Part shown: in pieces, positions 34,839 through 46,332 of the stretch | Position numbering within the stretch: the stretch's first letter is position 1 | How the letters are laid out: each line of letters opens with the position of its first letter | Source: Ascidia mentula | Taxonomy: Eukaryota; Chordata; Ascidiacea; Phlebobranchia; Ascidiidae | Reading direction: 5' to 3' | Assembly (NCBI GenBank): GCA_947561715.1 | Contig: OX387204.1 | Location: 2,485,001-2,549,000 of the forward strand | Length of the DNA: 64,000 nucleotides | Program-made: the position numbers and the translations under genes | Notes under the pieces: generated by a model | What the model was told of the DNA's origin: nothing | Database searches by the model: none | What the model saw: the letters and a program-made list of their open reading frames with translations, nothing else

Positions 34839-36942
34839 TTTGCAAGGTTCTGCCAAAAAACATACCATTTAAAAAACAGAAGCCAACGTTCTGTTGAATA
34901 GTTGCTTGGCGTCAAGTCGTAAATAATGACCAACGCTATATGTATGTATTGTTGTCAATTAAGACTGTTCAATATTGAAGTGCATCAAAATAATACCACC
35001 CTACAAAAAGATTTTATAATTTCAACAACTGTTCTTGTTTTTGCTGCAAACAGGCTGCGCACGCGACGAAAGAAAAACAATCTTGTTTATCACGTGCTGC
35101 TCATCCACTTTAATCTTAAAGACGTCGTTAGATGGCGGTTGCGACAACCACTCGTGTAAATTTTAAATTACTTTACTCTTCCCGAGTAACAATAAACCAC
35201 CAACCTCGTTTATACGCCTTTTATCGTCTAATATGCTACCTGTAAATATGCGATAACTATGTCAACATGTAAATTCTTGGTGACTATTATCCTGTATTTT
35301 TATTGCCATAAGTTAGATTTAAACGTTTGTTAGATTTAACATAATACCTCCTCAATGATGCAATTTTTTTCGGAAGAAAGGTGTAATAGGATAACGCTTT
35401 GCCGAAAGGGTCACGTGTTTCATATTAATTGTATGGAATATTCCAATAACTTGGTTCTAAAAGCCGATCAATTATCGTCACTTCACTTTTATCGGCATTT
35501 CATTCATGACCATTTCTCCAGGACCCAGTCTTTTTTGTATTCCCTGATGATGTTTAGTCATACTGGAAAACCAAATTTCGAAGGAATACATTAATATTTG
35601 AATGTTTTTTTTTATAAAAGTATTGCTATATTTCTACTATTGAGAACAGTAGCCTAAATGTAATTGAAAATTTCCGTATATTCTGCGGAATACTGCTTTT
35701 TGATGCTAAACATCTGCCTGTTTTCACAGGAGGAGAGAAAAAAATCGATGCTCAACTTTGAAAGCACAAAAGCATGTTGTCTGTGTTTCATTGTTTTACT
35801 TATATCCGCCACGCGGAAACAGCTTTTGTCGCGGGTTGTCACCGATGGGCCAAGGGGGAACCGTGTCTTTCGTCGTGGCCCCATAGGTGTGAGTAAGCAG
35901 ACACATTTTAATAATTAATGACCAATCAGACAGAAAGAAAAATCCACATACTGGGACGGAATAAAAGAAATATTGCAATTTTGTTATGTCTGCATGCGCA
36001 TTAATTTAAAGTATCGCATTTGTGGTGATCTACAAATATTCAATATGGACGTTTTAGCGCTTAAAAGTTGCATTGAGTTGACAGACTTAAATATCTTATA
36101 CAGTTTATTCGGGTAATAGGAAAATGCCTAATCGAGGACTAGATTCTGCGAAAATTAGGCAAACAGTCTTAAGCAACTTGTAATCAACGGATACGCGTTT
36201 ATTCCAACCAGATAAACAATCAACGCAGCAGGCAACCTTTTCTGATTGTCAATAACAGCAAAAAAGGGCACATCGAAGTAAAAGGAATAAACTTTTGCCA
36301 GCTCCTTGCGGAAATCAAAATATCAATCAATGCTCGGCGGACCGCTTGCGCTATTAAATGCTGCCGGCAAAAATGATAAGCGTTTATTGTCGACGGTAAG
36401 TGTTCCGTTGGGAAATCTCGAAAGTCAAACAATGGCCGTTTGGCCACATGCATTAACCCTGCAACCCTTACGGGTAGCATTAATACCCGATGCCTCGCGC
36501 CACGATTTTAATGTCGCCCGAGGTCTTAATTGACAGTAAGCGCAGAGCTGGGAGCTGGTGCAACATCAATCGAAGGCGTAATGGCTGCGAAACCATCCTA
36601 AGGAGCGGGCGCGTAGTTTGTATAGTTGCTGTTAAACTTGAGGTAATACACGAGTGTACTAAAACAGCATCAGCTTATCGCGAGCAAACCGTTATTAAAA
36701 ACCTGTGAGCTGAGGTCTATGAACTCTAAACCGACTTCAATTTCGGCTGCTGTGGAAGCTTTACAGTGAAATTATATTTTTTAACCGAAAATGTGTGAAC
36801 TGTTTTTCGATGCAGTGTGTCGTTTCGTTATGAATTGAATTTGCTTCGTGTATTTTAGGCTAAATTTCAAAAGGTTTGTTGTTTTGTGCATCTGTGTTTG
36901 CAGGACAAAGTCAAGTGAAGTATTATAGCTTAAACTAAAAGC
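34839..36942. other. Intergenic region between JARID2-like and TAFA5-like genes
   Basis: Divergent upstream region of about 2.1 kb. Short frames (35355-35594 plus, 36220-36480 minus, 36306-36533 plus) have no splice context or recognised domain. No repeat with defined ends was seen. It should contain both promoters. Confidence 0.5.
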
Positions 36943-38264
36943 ATGTTTCTGATTAGAGTTTTTCTTAATTTGGCATTGATATCATGTTCCATCGAAAGTA
37001 TGACAAAAGCTGCCTCGCTTGTCAAGAAAAACAGTAAGTATTTATGGAAAATATTGACACTCAAAGAAATGTTTTGAATTCTTCGTATTCGAATAATCGC
37101 ACTTGATTACTTTTTTAGCATTTACAACTAAAAATTTATTAACTTTCAATTAAAAAACGTTTACCCAAGATGTTTTGTGACAAAAACACTTCAAAAATAC
37201 CAAACCGCCTAAAAGCGCAATGTTAGATTCCTCGACGTTTTATGAAACGCCTTTTCAAGTTCGGCCACCGATTCTCCACCAGTCAAATGTATTTCTTGGC
37301 AATACGTTATCAGGGCATTGAAAACAGCTTTAAAATCGATACACCCTCTTCGAATTCCCAAAAACCCGTCTGAATGCGAGGCAGTCTGTTCCACGAACGA
37401 CGCCGAGCTTTGAATAAAAATAAGGAAAATAATTTCTCAAAAACCATCAAGCTCGTCTAATGACGACTCTTCGATCTCGGCCCCAGCTTCCGTTCCTACC
37501 TACGCGTGGTGTTTCGCTATATACGACCTGAATCAATCGTTTAACTTAGGCGTATTTGGCTTCAGGTAACGCCTCGCTCGCCGAGGGATGCGAAGTGCTT
37601 AGCGTGCTTGTGAAGGAAAATCGATTGGAAGAGGAAAACTATCTTCGGACTGTGCGTTGCGCTTGTGGCCCTGGCAAGGTTGCCGGGACCCATCGGGAGG
37701 CGCCTGCGTGCGTTCCAGGTAATAATGAATGATTGAAAATTCGCTTATATATAGGAGGCCTTTAGGAAAGTTGAATATAATTTCCCATTGAATATCTGAA
37801 AACGTGCGAAATCCATTACTTCGCCAGAAAAAAGCATTGCTCAGACATGCTATTCGTTGTCATAACCGAAGCATTGTTGACGCAAATTTATTCTCTTATT
37901 TTGATTCTGCAGAACATACATATATGTTTGCGCACATTATCTTTTATGTCAATGAGTGTTTCCAAACCGAATTCCAAAATACCAGACTCGTATACTGTAT
38001 ATTGCAGATGTTATCATAAAAACTCGCCGGTGGTGCGAAATGTTGCCGTGTCTCGAAAACGAAACATGTCACCTTCTGGCGACCTCCAGTGGATGGATTT
38101 GCTCACTCAGAGACAAGCTTAAACGAACCGTTGTGAAAGAAGACCAGCCCGACACACCAGAAGTTTCAACAGAAATTACGGATTTCACAAACGGTGACGT
38201 CACGTCTCCATTTACATCGTTATACGATGACGTCACGATGCCGTTCACCGAAGAGCACACTTGA
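36943..38264 (+). CDS. TAFA5-like secreted chemokine-like protein
   Basis: Three exons: 36943-37033, 37566-37718, 38008-38264; 166 aa. A hydrophobic signal peptide (MFLIRVFLNLALISC) leads a mature part with the TAFA (FAM19A) cysteine frame. Its order is CEV, then TVRCACGPGKVAGT, then PACVP, then RRWCEMLPCLENETC, then SGWIC, giving eight cysteines. The CC pair found in TAFA1-4 is missing, as in TAFA5. The RRWCEMLPCLE and IIKT segments are also closest to TAFA5 (IIKT, QWCDMLPCLE). After the last cysteine there is a tail of about 55 residues with two DVT(S/M)PFT units not seen in vertebrate TAFAs. TAFA proteins are brain-expressed secreted ligands; vertebrate TAFA5 is reported to act on S1PR2. 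Receptor and role here are unknown. An AATAAA at 38535-38540 fits the 3' end. Confidence 0.85.
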
Positions 38265-38960
38265 TACAATTTTGCAGTCAAGTAAATTCAGACTGTGGTC
38301 TGCGGGCGGGTCAAGATTTTCGTAAGAACGTGGAAAAGCTCGAGTTACATCCAAATATTGAACAGAGAAAAACGGTTTGTGTTCCATTGTTTTTTCCATG
38401 AGTTGTTCGTGCTCAAAACCTTTCTGGCAAACATGTGGGTTATGATTTGTTGCTGATAGAAACAATGCATACTTTCGCATAGCAAAGCAGGATCGCTTTT
38501 TTGCGAGCCTTCATTTTGTTGTTCACAAACATAAAATAAACACAAAATAAACCGACGCAAGTCGACGAGTTGGCGTAAACTAAACATTCAGATTCGAAAC
38601 CTGACAATCAGCGTGTGAAACGGTGACAGAAAATCGACGAATCGTCATTCTTGTTTTTATACGTGATGTTCATTTTACGTTAAGCGCTGCAGGAAGACCG
38701 ATAGAAGTTTATGTCTTCGCTACTGTGGGAGGTTGTTTTTCTTTCGAGTTTATTACCACGATCTCATCATTTTCCCAGCCATAAAATTTGAGCGTGGGCG
38801 AATTGAAGAGTTGAAAGTCAAAAATATTGTGTTTGCGGAGGTCTGTGGATTTGATGTTGTTCGACAGCCGAATATGTGTTTTTTTGCGCAACTTGGGCCG
38901 TTATTAGGACCAAAACAGTTCGCGCAAAAATAGTTATGCATAGTCGGGTGTGTGGATACA

Positions 38961-41845
38961 ATGATGCAGAATTGGTTTCTCGTTTTTCTACTCGTTATCC
39001 CCATCGGTAAGTAATACGTTTAGTAACAAGATTAAATGCCTACATTCCAGTGTTATTTTTTTCAATATAACACTGGAATGTAGACTCTATGAATACGTAT
39101 CAGATTTGCCAAGACTCTTATGGGCAGCAAAGTCTTGGTATCTGATTTGTTAGACAAGTTATATAGAGTATATCATTTGTCGTAATAACTTCGCAGGTTT
39201 TTTCTTGTATTACTTGTCTTAATTTTCAATGTTAATTCTCAAAACGTTTGTTGTGGATAAATTTAGTTTAAATAGAAAACCAAAATTAGACCCAATACTG
39301 ATGCTTATCTAAGGTTATTGGTTGTTTTCATGAGCAGATCTCAGTCTGTGTACATCCGGTGGCTTTGACAGCGACGAAAATCTAGGTAAACGTTTTTTAC
39401 ATAAAACTTTGGTCTTAAAAGTTTTGAAAGTCTGAGAAGTCTGATTTTCTTTGTTCAGACCCAATCACGATTCAATGCGAAGCGAACAAGATGGTTTTAA
39501 CGGTTCCCAGTGAGCACGTGTTGCACCACGGAGGTTTCCTGTCTACGATTCACTTGCTCAACAACAGTTGCAAGGCGAAACCCAGCGAAGACGGATCGGC
39601 ATTTATTTTCGTCGTCTCCGGTGATTTATCGAAAGAGTGCGGCACTAGAATGCAGGTACGATATTTATAATACTGTTTTTCTTAATTTTGTAAAGTATAC
39701 ACAAATACGATAAAGCTTCAGCAAACCCCACAGGACGTTAATTCATAAAATAGATTAAAGGCAAAAGCAAACGAATAAGCTATAAGTTGGAATAAATTCG
39801 GTGAATTATCCAATAGATAAACGCTATCTTTCGTCTTTTGGCAGAAAAACAGCACCCACGTGGTCTACATGAACGAAGTACACTCGTACCTTCGACCCCA
39901 GCAAAATATCATTACAGGCTCGACCTTTTTTATACCGTTCCAATGCGCCATGCCAACAACCAACTATCTCTCAATGAGCTACAAGGTATATGACAGGACT
40001 ATAGGAAAATGAATCTTTTAGTTCCCAAAGCTTCAAGTCAGCAACTAGTTTTTCTATTTCTGTGTGTTATAGGCGGTTGTGGAGTCCAGGAAAATATCGT
40101 CACCTGCTGGGCGCGGCAAATTGCCGTTGACCATGAAGTTGTACAAAACCGATAAGTTCCAAATCCAAGAAACGGATACTACGTTTTCAGTGAGTGGATT
40201 TGCCGAATTTGAATGTTTATCTTCAGACATCGTGCGGCTAATTCCTTTAGCAAACATACATGGTTGAAAGTAAAAAAAATTCTGTGTTTACGTATACTTG
40301 GTAAGATGTTTTCAAACAAGTGAACAAATTTACCAAGTTCAAGTTTATCATAACCACTATGGACACGCGAGCCGTTGCATTCTTGTCGAAACTTGTCGCA
40401 CTGAAACACATGACTTTTTCAGACGTCGCACGTGTTTTATGTTGAAGTCGAATTAGAAACGGACGAAGACGATTTGTCGGTTGTCTTGGAGCGATGCTGG
40501 GCGACACCCAGTGGTGATATTAACGATGATCAGCAGTATGGTCTCATTGAAGACAGGTGCCACGTTATGAGTTCCTTTAAATGACATTTTCGGGGCTTGG
40601 AGACGTAACTTTGAGATTTGTAAACGTATAATATGAACATCAATAACCTTTAATGCGATTGCATTGAGAACCAAATAATTCGGAGACAATGATTTAGTCA
40701 CAGTTCCAATTAGTTTGTTGTTCATGTTGAATAATTTATCATTTTTTTTTGTAGTTCATTAAATTTATGCTTGGTTCCCATTCAGTTGTCCGCTGAAAGC
40801 AGCTGCGGGAGGAACGTTCAAGGTTTTGTCCAATGGAATGAGCAAGAAGGCAAGAATCCAAGTTCAAGCGTTTAGCTTCATCAAGCAGACGACCACCTTC
40901 ATACATTGCCAAACGAAAATTTGTCAGTCTACCAGTGAAAACTGCGTTCCTGTAAGTTTAACGTTGCACTCTGGCAATGCGTATTACTCTAGTGTATAGT
41001 ATGGACTATACTACAATAGGATTTTCAAATATCAGGATTTTACCTGACATGTCCGGGATTTTAGTGTTCAAATCTGCCTTTGGGAAATATGGCGGTAAGT
41101 GTAAATTTAAAGGGATTCTAAACAATGCACATGTTATGAAAATGTATATATAAATGTATTTGCTAATGGTGGCATTGGAGTTCACGTATAATATCGCCGA
41201 TAAAAGAGACCCTCAAAAACTTAGGTCTATGGTGTAATCTTAACCTATGACCACCCGCCACGTTGTTGTCGTTAGTCCCTTGCTAAAAAAACACACTAAC
41301 ATTTACCTGACAATGCGCTATGTCCCACTGGTTAAGAAACACTAATGTAAACCAGGCAACGAATTGCTATTCATTACAAAGAATATGTGATTTCTGAACT
41401 TGCAGAACTGTTCAGGGAAGGCAATGGACCGTAAGAAACGCTGGAGCGAATCATACCCAGAACAGAGAATCGGGCCTTTGCAACGATCGACCCCAAATTC
41501 AACAGGTTCATTTTAAAATTCGTATTGTCGCTGACCCGATATATGCCTGTGTTGCGAAACCCAGGGCCATTGTTAGCCATTGACACATAACGTAAAGTAT
41601 AGCAGACGAGTGTCTAAAAAATGTTGATGTATTTGTAAACACGATGCAGATTATAACAATCTCATATTTTCTACTGTTAAGGGCTAATAGCTGGCCTAGG
41701 TGCGGCAGTGGGTCTTCAAGCAGTGGTCATGATGCTATTGGTGGCAAAGTTGTTTCGTGCTTCAATCGGCGATGTGTTGTTCAGACGGGACAGCAGCAAA
41801 AACAAATCTATACCGGAGGTGGAATCTACCCTGGCACACATATGA
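38961..41845 (+). CDS. ZP-domain type I membrane protein
   Basis: Nine exons: 38961-39006, 39338-39385, 39459-39655, 39845-39985, 40073-40189, 40423-40556, 40786-40951, 41406-41505, 41682-41845; 370 aa. In order: signal peptide (MMQNWFLVFLLVIPI); ZP-N from about residue 32 (ITIQCEANKMVLTV, SAFIFVV, KECGT); ZP-C from about 145 (VVLERCWATPSGD, YGLIEDRCP, TFIHCQTKIC); furin site RKKR at about 292-295; one transmembrane helix (about 317-341, GLIAGLGAAVGLQAVVMMLL); and a basic cytoplasmic tail. Unlike the genes at 161-13159 it has no EGF or VWA region. Its ZP-C motif (CWATPS) is closer to the uromodulin/CUZD1 pattern. ZP proteins polymerise outside the cell after furin-type cleavage. Partner and tissue are unknown. 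All exon phases agree. Confidence 0.87.
39040..39083. repeat. 17-bp perfect hairpin, followed by a second inverted repeat
   Basis: CTACATTCCAGTGTTAT and ATAACACTGGAATGTAG are exact reverse complements ten bases apart. Directly after, about 39100-39150, a second imperfect inverted pair occurs (ATCAGATTTGCCAAGACT against AGTCTTGGTATCTGAT). Both lie in intron 1 of the ZP gene. They may be the two ends of a small foldback element. Confidence 0.65.
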
Positions 41846-42052
41846 AAAAAATTGTAAAAATCTGCATCCAGACTTTATTGTGATTAAAAACATGTTGTAA
41901 AGGAGTCAATGTTTTATGTAGTAAGAGGTCGAAAAAAGAGGTTAAACATAATCAACTACTGACAATAAGGCATAGAACTATAATTTTCAATGACTCCATT
42001 TTGCATAAAGCATAAATTACCGCAGCAATCTTTGACACCAAGTTTAAGAGCC

Positions 42053-42848
42053 TCATTCAGATTCATAACCTCCCTGAGGGGCATCGGGCACTTCAGAAAA
42101 ATGTGAAGGATCTGCTTTAGTTGATTCCTTTAGTCTCTCCCTTATTAAATCAGCTATGGCCCTTTGTGTTCTCCTCTCAAGTTTGTCCAGTTTTGACTTA
42201 ATATCTCGCTTTAAGTCCCAATCAGGTTTGCGTGGGGCTAAATTTAACAGATCGACATCATCTGACACAGTTGGAACGGCTGCTTGACTCTCCAGTTGAT
42301 CCTAAAATAAACCAGATTTGTTTAAAATCACTCATTAACAAATACATGTTTCAAATTACAAGTGCACTGAAGATAGAAAACATCTAACTAGTAATACAAA
42401 TAGAGGGTGGTCTAAAAAACTTGTGTGCGATCCATTTAAAGCTAAACATTTTGTTACAGCTTAACTATGATCAAACCATTGTAAATTACCCCTTTTTAAT
42501 AACAAAAAAAAATTATAATGCCTTTTTTTTCATCAAAACCATGATCTATATTCAAAGCTTTTAAAGTAAGTAATGTAGCCTACAGCAGTTAGTTCACACA
42601 TATTTCAACCCAACCTTAATATGTTCTTCCACTTTGCCTGGGTCAGCTTTTTCCATTGGAGCATCTTTGAGTTGTTCGGATACAGGCTGGTAGTTTCTCA
42701 ACTTTAATTCCGGCAGCGGAAGAGTTTCCTTCTCTGTCTTTTTCGCATCGGCATCCCCCTTTTCCTGGCGTTGTTTTCGAATAGCTTTTAACTTTTCACG
42801 CCTCTTCTTTGCTTCATCTTCGAGACTACCTACCTTTTCGTTGCCCAT
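42053..42848 (-). CDS. CCDC12: CCDC12-like spliceosome-associated coiled-coil protein
   Basis: Two exons: 42615-42848 and 42053-42301; 160 aa against 166 in human. The N-terminal half is a charged coiled coil (LEDEAKKRREKLKAIR) with LKLRNYQP. The C-terminal half has the highly conserved signature DLLNLAPRKPDWDLKRDI followed by LDKLERRTQRAIADLIRERL. CCDC12 is a component of the activated spliceosome. The final segment (HFSEVPDAPQGGYESE) is not conserved. Start ATG at 42848 is the first in frame. The gene is divergent from EIF3K with about 600 bp between starts, an arrangement common for two housekeeping genes. Confidence 0.93.
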
Positions 42849-43444
42849 TCTGTACTGAAAAAACGTAAATCCACACGATGTATTGCAAATGTATCTGCAG
42901 TCAGCTTATGTTGTTCTGTGATTTTTCGCTGTTGACACTTTTAAAGTGACGTTAACATCACGTTTATATTTTTTAAACAGGTGATAATCATAATGAATAC
43001 GGTAAGATATTACCAGAAAACAAATTCCTTTTTATTTTTTAAAAATTGGCTGCACGTTATGTTAAAATTTAATGTTTGTATTTGAACCAACTAGTAAAGG
43101 CACGGTTAAAGTGTTTGTAAAACGACTACACTGAACCGAGACGAAATATTTGTCTCAAACAAACAAATATTTGAAAGAGGTTTTAATTTTTGGTCGTATA
43201 TTTACTTAAATAAAAAACTTTTAACAATTTTAAAAGTTACAGAGTACACTCAAACGACAATTAAAATCAGGTCAAAGAAAAAAATTATGTTTTTCATAGA
43301 AATGTTACATATCCATGTGTGTCGTGGGAAAATTAGGAAAATACTACCTGACTTGGCTTGGGATTTTTGCGGCCTGTTAGTTGCGTTGTAATTAAAAAAA
43401 AATTCAAAGAAATATAAACGCAGCAGAATCTATTCCATACAGCA
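42849..43444. promoter_or_regulatory. Divergent promoter region of CCDC12 and EIF3K
   Basis: 596 bp between two opposed start codons of constitutively used genes. A+T-rich. A palindromic stretch ATATTTGTCTCAAACAAACAAATAT lies near 43148-43172. No coding frame. Promoter function is inferred from arrangement only. Confidence 0.5.
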
Positions 43445-45285
43445 ATGGCAGAGGTAGATTCACAATCAATTGAAGGAATTCTGAAAGGAATTGACAGGTT
43501 CGTTCAGTTGGTACTTTTTCGTTACCTCACAAGACTTAACCTGTGAATTTTTTGGCAGGTATAATCCAGAAAACCTAGCACTGTTAGAGCCGTATGTCAG
43601 GCGACAGATTGCTGAAAACTTTTACGATCGTTCTGCCAATCTATCTGTGCTTAAATTGTGAGTTTCAATTTGTTGATACATTTGTTATTTGTATGTTTTT
43701 AGCAAAACTACTTGTCGAAAAAATGACTCTATATAAAAAACCTTATTTACCAGTATACTGCTATTTTTGTTGCCAGGCATACTAATTAATCGGAATTGCT
43801 CTTCTGGCACTTAGTTTCTAAAGTGTTTATTTGAAACCAACGTTTCGTCTGCCATCCGGCGAGACTCCTTCAGGGTTATGTCAACAGTTGGTTTCAAATA
43901 AACACTTTAGAAACTAAGTGCCAGAAAAGCAATTCCGATTACTTATTTACCAGATTTCAGCAGACAACATTGTATTTTCGTCTAGCACAAATATGACTTG
44001 TGTGCTGTTGTATGCCAGACTTTTGCGAAAATTCGCCGATAATCCGCGCAATATTAATTAGCTAATGCATTAACATACAAAAAACGTTGCGAATGTCCTC
44101 GCAATTAACGATCGCCGAAACGAAATCTTCCACACAAAAAACAAACTTTCCAATCTGGGTTCTATGTAGGTACCAATTCAACCCCGCTTTCTACCAACAA
44201 GATGTTGTGACCAGCGTTCTCCTGAAGGCACTAACAGCCCTTCCAGAACCCGATTTTTCCCTGTGTGAATGCCTAATAGATCAGAACCACCATGAAGATC
44301 CACAAGTGGGAAGGTTGATATTTCTTCACCACTTGTTGGAAACATGTGACTTTAGAATGTTTTGGGTAAGGCAGGGAAAAAATCCAGTAATTAATTTCTG
44401 GTCGTAACTTCATGGCTGCAACTTTGAAATGTATTATTGTAAATAAGTTGGTTCATTCAACATAGTGTAAACACTCTTTTTGCATTGTATAATGTATAAA
44501 TTACCCATTGGCCTGTCAAATTATTGCAGATTTTTCTGGTCTATTAGTTAGAAAAGTTTGCCTGTGTATGTTTAATGATAACATTGTTCACTCATTGAAT
44601 TTTCTGAGCTGTTTTTGATCTCAAATGAAAAGTTCCTTGCTTTCAGAGGGAGCTCCAAGCCACTCCTGATCTTATTTCTGGTGTTGTGGGTTTTGAAGAA
44701 GCAATCAAAAAGTGTAGGTTTGCTCTGTTAATGTGCTTTGTATACAGTATATTCTCTTGATTTGGCAATCTTTTATGAAGACTAACTTGTATTCCACAAT
44801 ACCTTCCGCTTCATCAGGTGTAAATAAACACAATGCGTTACAAGAGTGCCAAATCAAGAGAATTCAGTTCGTAGACATATAAAGACTGATACGACACATT
44901 CAATAATTTGAGTATATTTTATGAAAGTTCTTTCATTTTTCAGTTATCTGCTATGCTGTTTCAATATCTTACCAACACATTAATGTAAATGACTTGAAAG
45001 CATTGTTGGGAGAACCTGATGACACTGAACTTGACGCGTGGATAAAATCCAGCAACTGGTCGTGGAAGGAAGACGGGGCAGTTTTTATCTCCAACAAGGA
45101 GGAAATTGTTAAAACGAGGAACATTGTGGACAAAGTTAACTTTGAAAGTAAGTGTAGTTTTATTTTTATCTGGCACTAACATTTGAATTGGTGATACAAA
45201 TTTGTTTTCCCTTTTTTAAAAAAAAAATTTTTTAATATCTATTACAGAAGTCCAAAGCGTGATGAAATCTGGTCTTACTGCGTGA
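43445..45285 (+). CDS. EIF3K: Eukaryotic translation initiation factor 3 subunit K
   Basis: Six exons: 43445-43497, 43559-43657, 44170-44365, 44647-44713, 44944-45147, 45248-45285; 218 aa, the same length as human EIF3K. Conserved blocks include LKGIDRYNPENLALLEPYV, LYQFNPAFYQ, LLKALTALPEPDFSLC, LLETCDFRMFW, GFEEAIKKF, YQHINVNDLKALLG and KNIVDKVNF-type residues (TRNIVDKVNFE), ending SVMKSGLTA. EIF3K is the small HAM/winged-helix subunit of the eIF3 complex that binds the 40S ribosome. Three introns or their edges contain repeat insertions (43787-43941, 44027-44161, 44751-44863), yet every exon phase is intact. AATAAA at 45392-45397 fits the 3' end. Confidence 0.96.
43787..43941. mobile_element. 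Foldback MITE with 55-bp near-perfect arms
   Basis: The left arm TAATCGGAATTGCTCTTCTG onward and its right-hand reverse complement differ by one base over at least 28 bases and stay paired for about 55. The loop is about 45 bases. The 12-base direct repeat CTTATTTACCAG flanks the region at 43742-43753 and 43943-43954. It lies in EIF3K intron 2. Confidence 0.85.
44027..44161. repeat. Dispersed repeat, copy 2 (partner at 32063-32203)
   Basis: Same orientation as copy 1. It ends with ACAAACTTTCCAATCTGGGT, eight bases before the EIF3K exon 3 acceptor (AG at 44168-44169). The insertion therefore supplies most of the sequence where the branch point and pyrimidine tract should lie. Confidence 0.65.
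44751..44863. mobile_element. Small MITE in EIF3K intron 4
   Basis: Terminal inverted repeats ATTCTCTTGATTTGGCA and TGCCAAATCAAGAGAAT are a 17-base perfect pair enclosing 113 bp. The internal part TAAATAAACAC resembles part of the 43787-43941 arm, which may indicate related families. Confidence 0.8.
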
Positions 45286-46332
45286 TGATGCCGGCACTCA
45301 CTTTTTTGTATGTTTTTTGAAAAGCTAGGTTTGGATGATCGGTGGTTTTTGCGTGGTATTCTGTTGATGTTGCAGATTTGCATGACCAAGAAATAAATAC
45401 ATAAGTATTGATGTTCAGAAGATATGTGGCTGTTAGAATTGAGAGTTTATACATTGAAGTGTTTCAGTGGTTTACTATTTGTCTGGCAGGCTGTGTAAGT
45501 TACTGTACAACTGGTGACCATAAGTCACAGCAGAAATTCTCAGGAATTTGCTCACCCTAATGATTTTCTTGACCGCTTAGTTGCAGTGGGAATTGAAAAA
45601 GAAACAATTTGGTCAAAGATATTGAAAGGTTTGGTATTGAACAAACTTGGCCGCCTGCTGAACAGCAAAAATTTAGACAGGAAAAAAAAAGCAAAACCTG
45701 TTACGAAAATGAACTTTTCCAAATGCTGGAAAATCTGAATTCATTGAAGAAAAGTCCACAAACCAACTCAGCCATATGTTACTTTATTTAGTTTCAACCA
45801 AAAACAGATGCAAGGAAGTACAAAAATTTCACTCTGAACAGCACATGACACATTCTCCACCCGACCAATCAAACCGCGCCACGTAGCGTTGCCTTGACAA
45901 CGCCCGAGACCAACGTAAGGTCTCATCACATTTCAACAATATTGCACAGAGAATACACCAAGCAAGTTCATAAAAGCAGCTATCGAACTTGTAACAACGG
46001 CCGCGAGGTGGCGCCATAACGCCTGAACTACTGTAGTATGAAACTTCGTACTGTGGCACGGCGGATGAGTTTGAGTCGGCGAAGGAGCACTGTTTGGCTT
46101 TGAAAACTAATGACTCATTTTGTCGGCGCTAGGCGAATTCGTAATTATGGCCGAGGGTTGCGAGATAGCAAAACTAAAACACGATTTCATCGGGGGGGGA
46201 ACAATAGAAAAAACAATTGGCGCGCGTGTGGTTGTCTCCAGGTTCATTACGAACAAAGCGACAGTATAAAAAAACGTTCGAAACGCGCTTGGAGCGCTGA
46301 CGGGGAACTTTCAACGGGATGACGTCATTGTC
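45286..46332. other. Convergent intergenic region between EIF3K and GAB
   Basis: Holds the EIF3K 3' UTR, a doubtful coding fragment (45514-45791) and probably the 3' UTR of the minus-strand GAB gene. A TTTATT at 45783-45788 is a reverse AATAAA that could end it. A G+C-richer patch (45840-46320) shows no gene that I recognise. Confidence 0.5.
45514..45791 (+). pseudogene. Possible broken or unrecognised coding fragment
   Basis: A plus-strand frame reads FAHPNDFLDRLVAVGIEKE then TIWSK. In the next frame, after an overlap at about 45610, it continues DIERFGIEQTWPPAEQQKF, then a Lys-rich and Leu-rich helix to a stop at 45791. Both halves have protein-like composition. The join would need one extra A in an AAA run, or an intron I cannot place. 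It may be a decayed host gene, an assembly slip, or the last exon of an unknown gene downstream of EIF3K. I do not recognise the family. Confidence 0.25.

Noticed and set aside
35355-35594. 79-codon plus-strand frame with Cys/His residues
   Set aside because: The CRKGHVFHINC string suggests a RING fragment at first sight, but no second cysteine pair, splice site or homologous context follows.
36306-36708. Two overlapping plus-strand frames upstream of the TAFA5-like gene
   Set aside because: No signal peptide, domain or splice link to the TAFA5-like exons, whose own first exon has a clear start and signal peptide.
38478-38505. SINE tail fragment (CGCATAGCAAAGCAGGATCGC)
   Set aside because: About 21 bases resemble the 6030 SINE tail. 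This is too short to call an element.
45875-45900. X-box-like RFX site GTTGCCTTGACAAC
   Set aside because: One consensus position fails, and it lies between two convergent gene ends rather than at a promoter.
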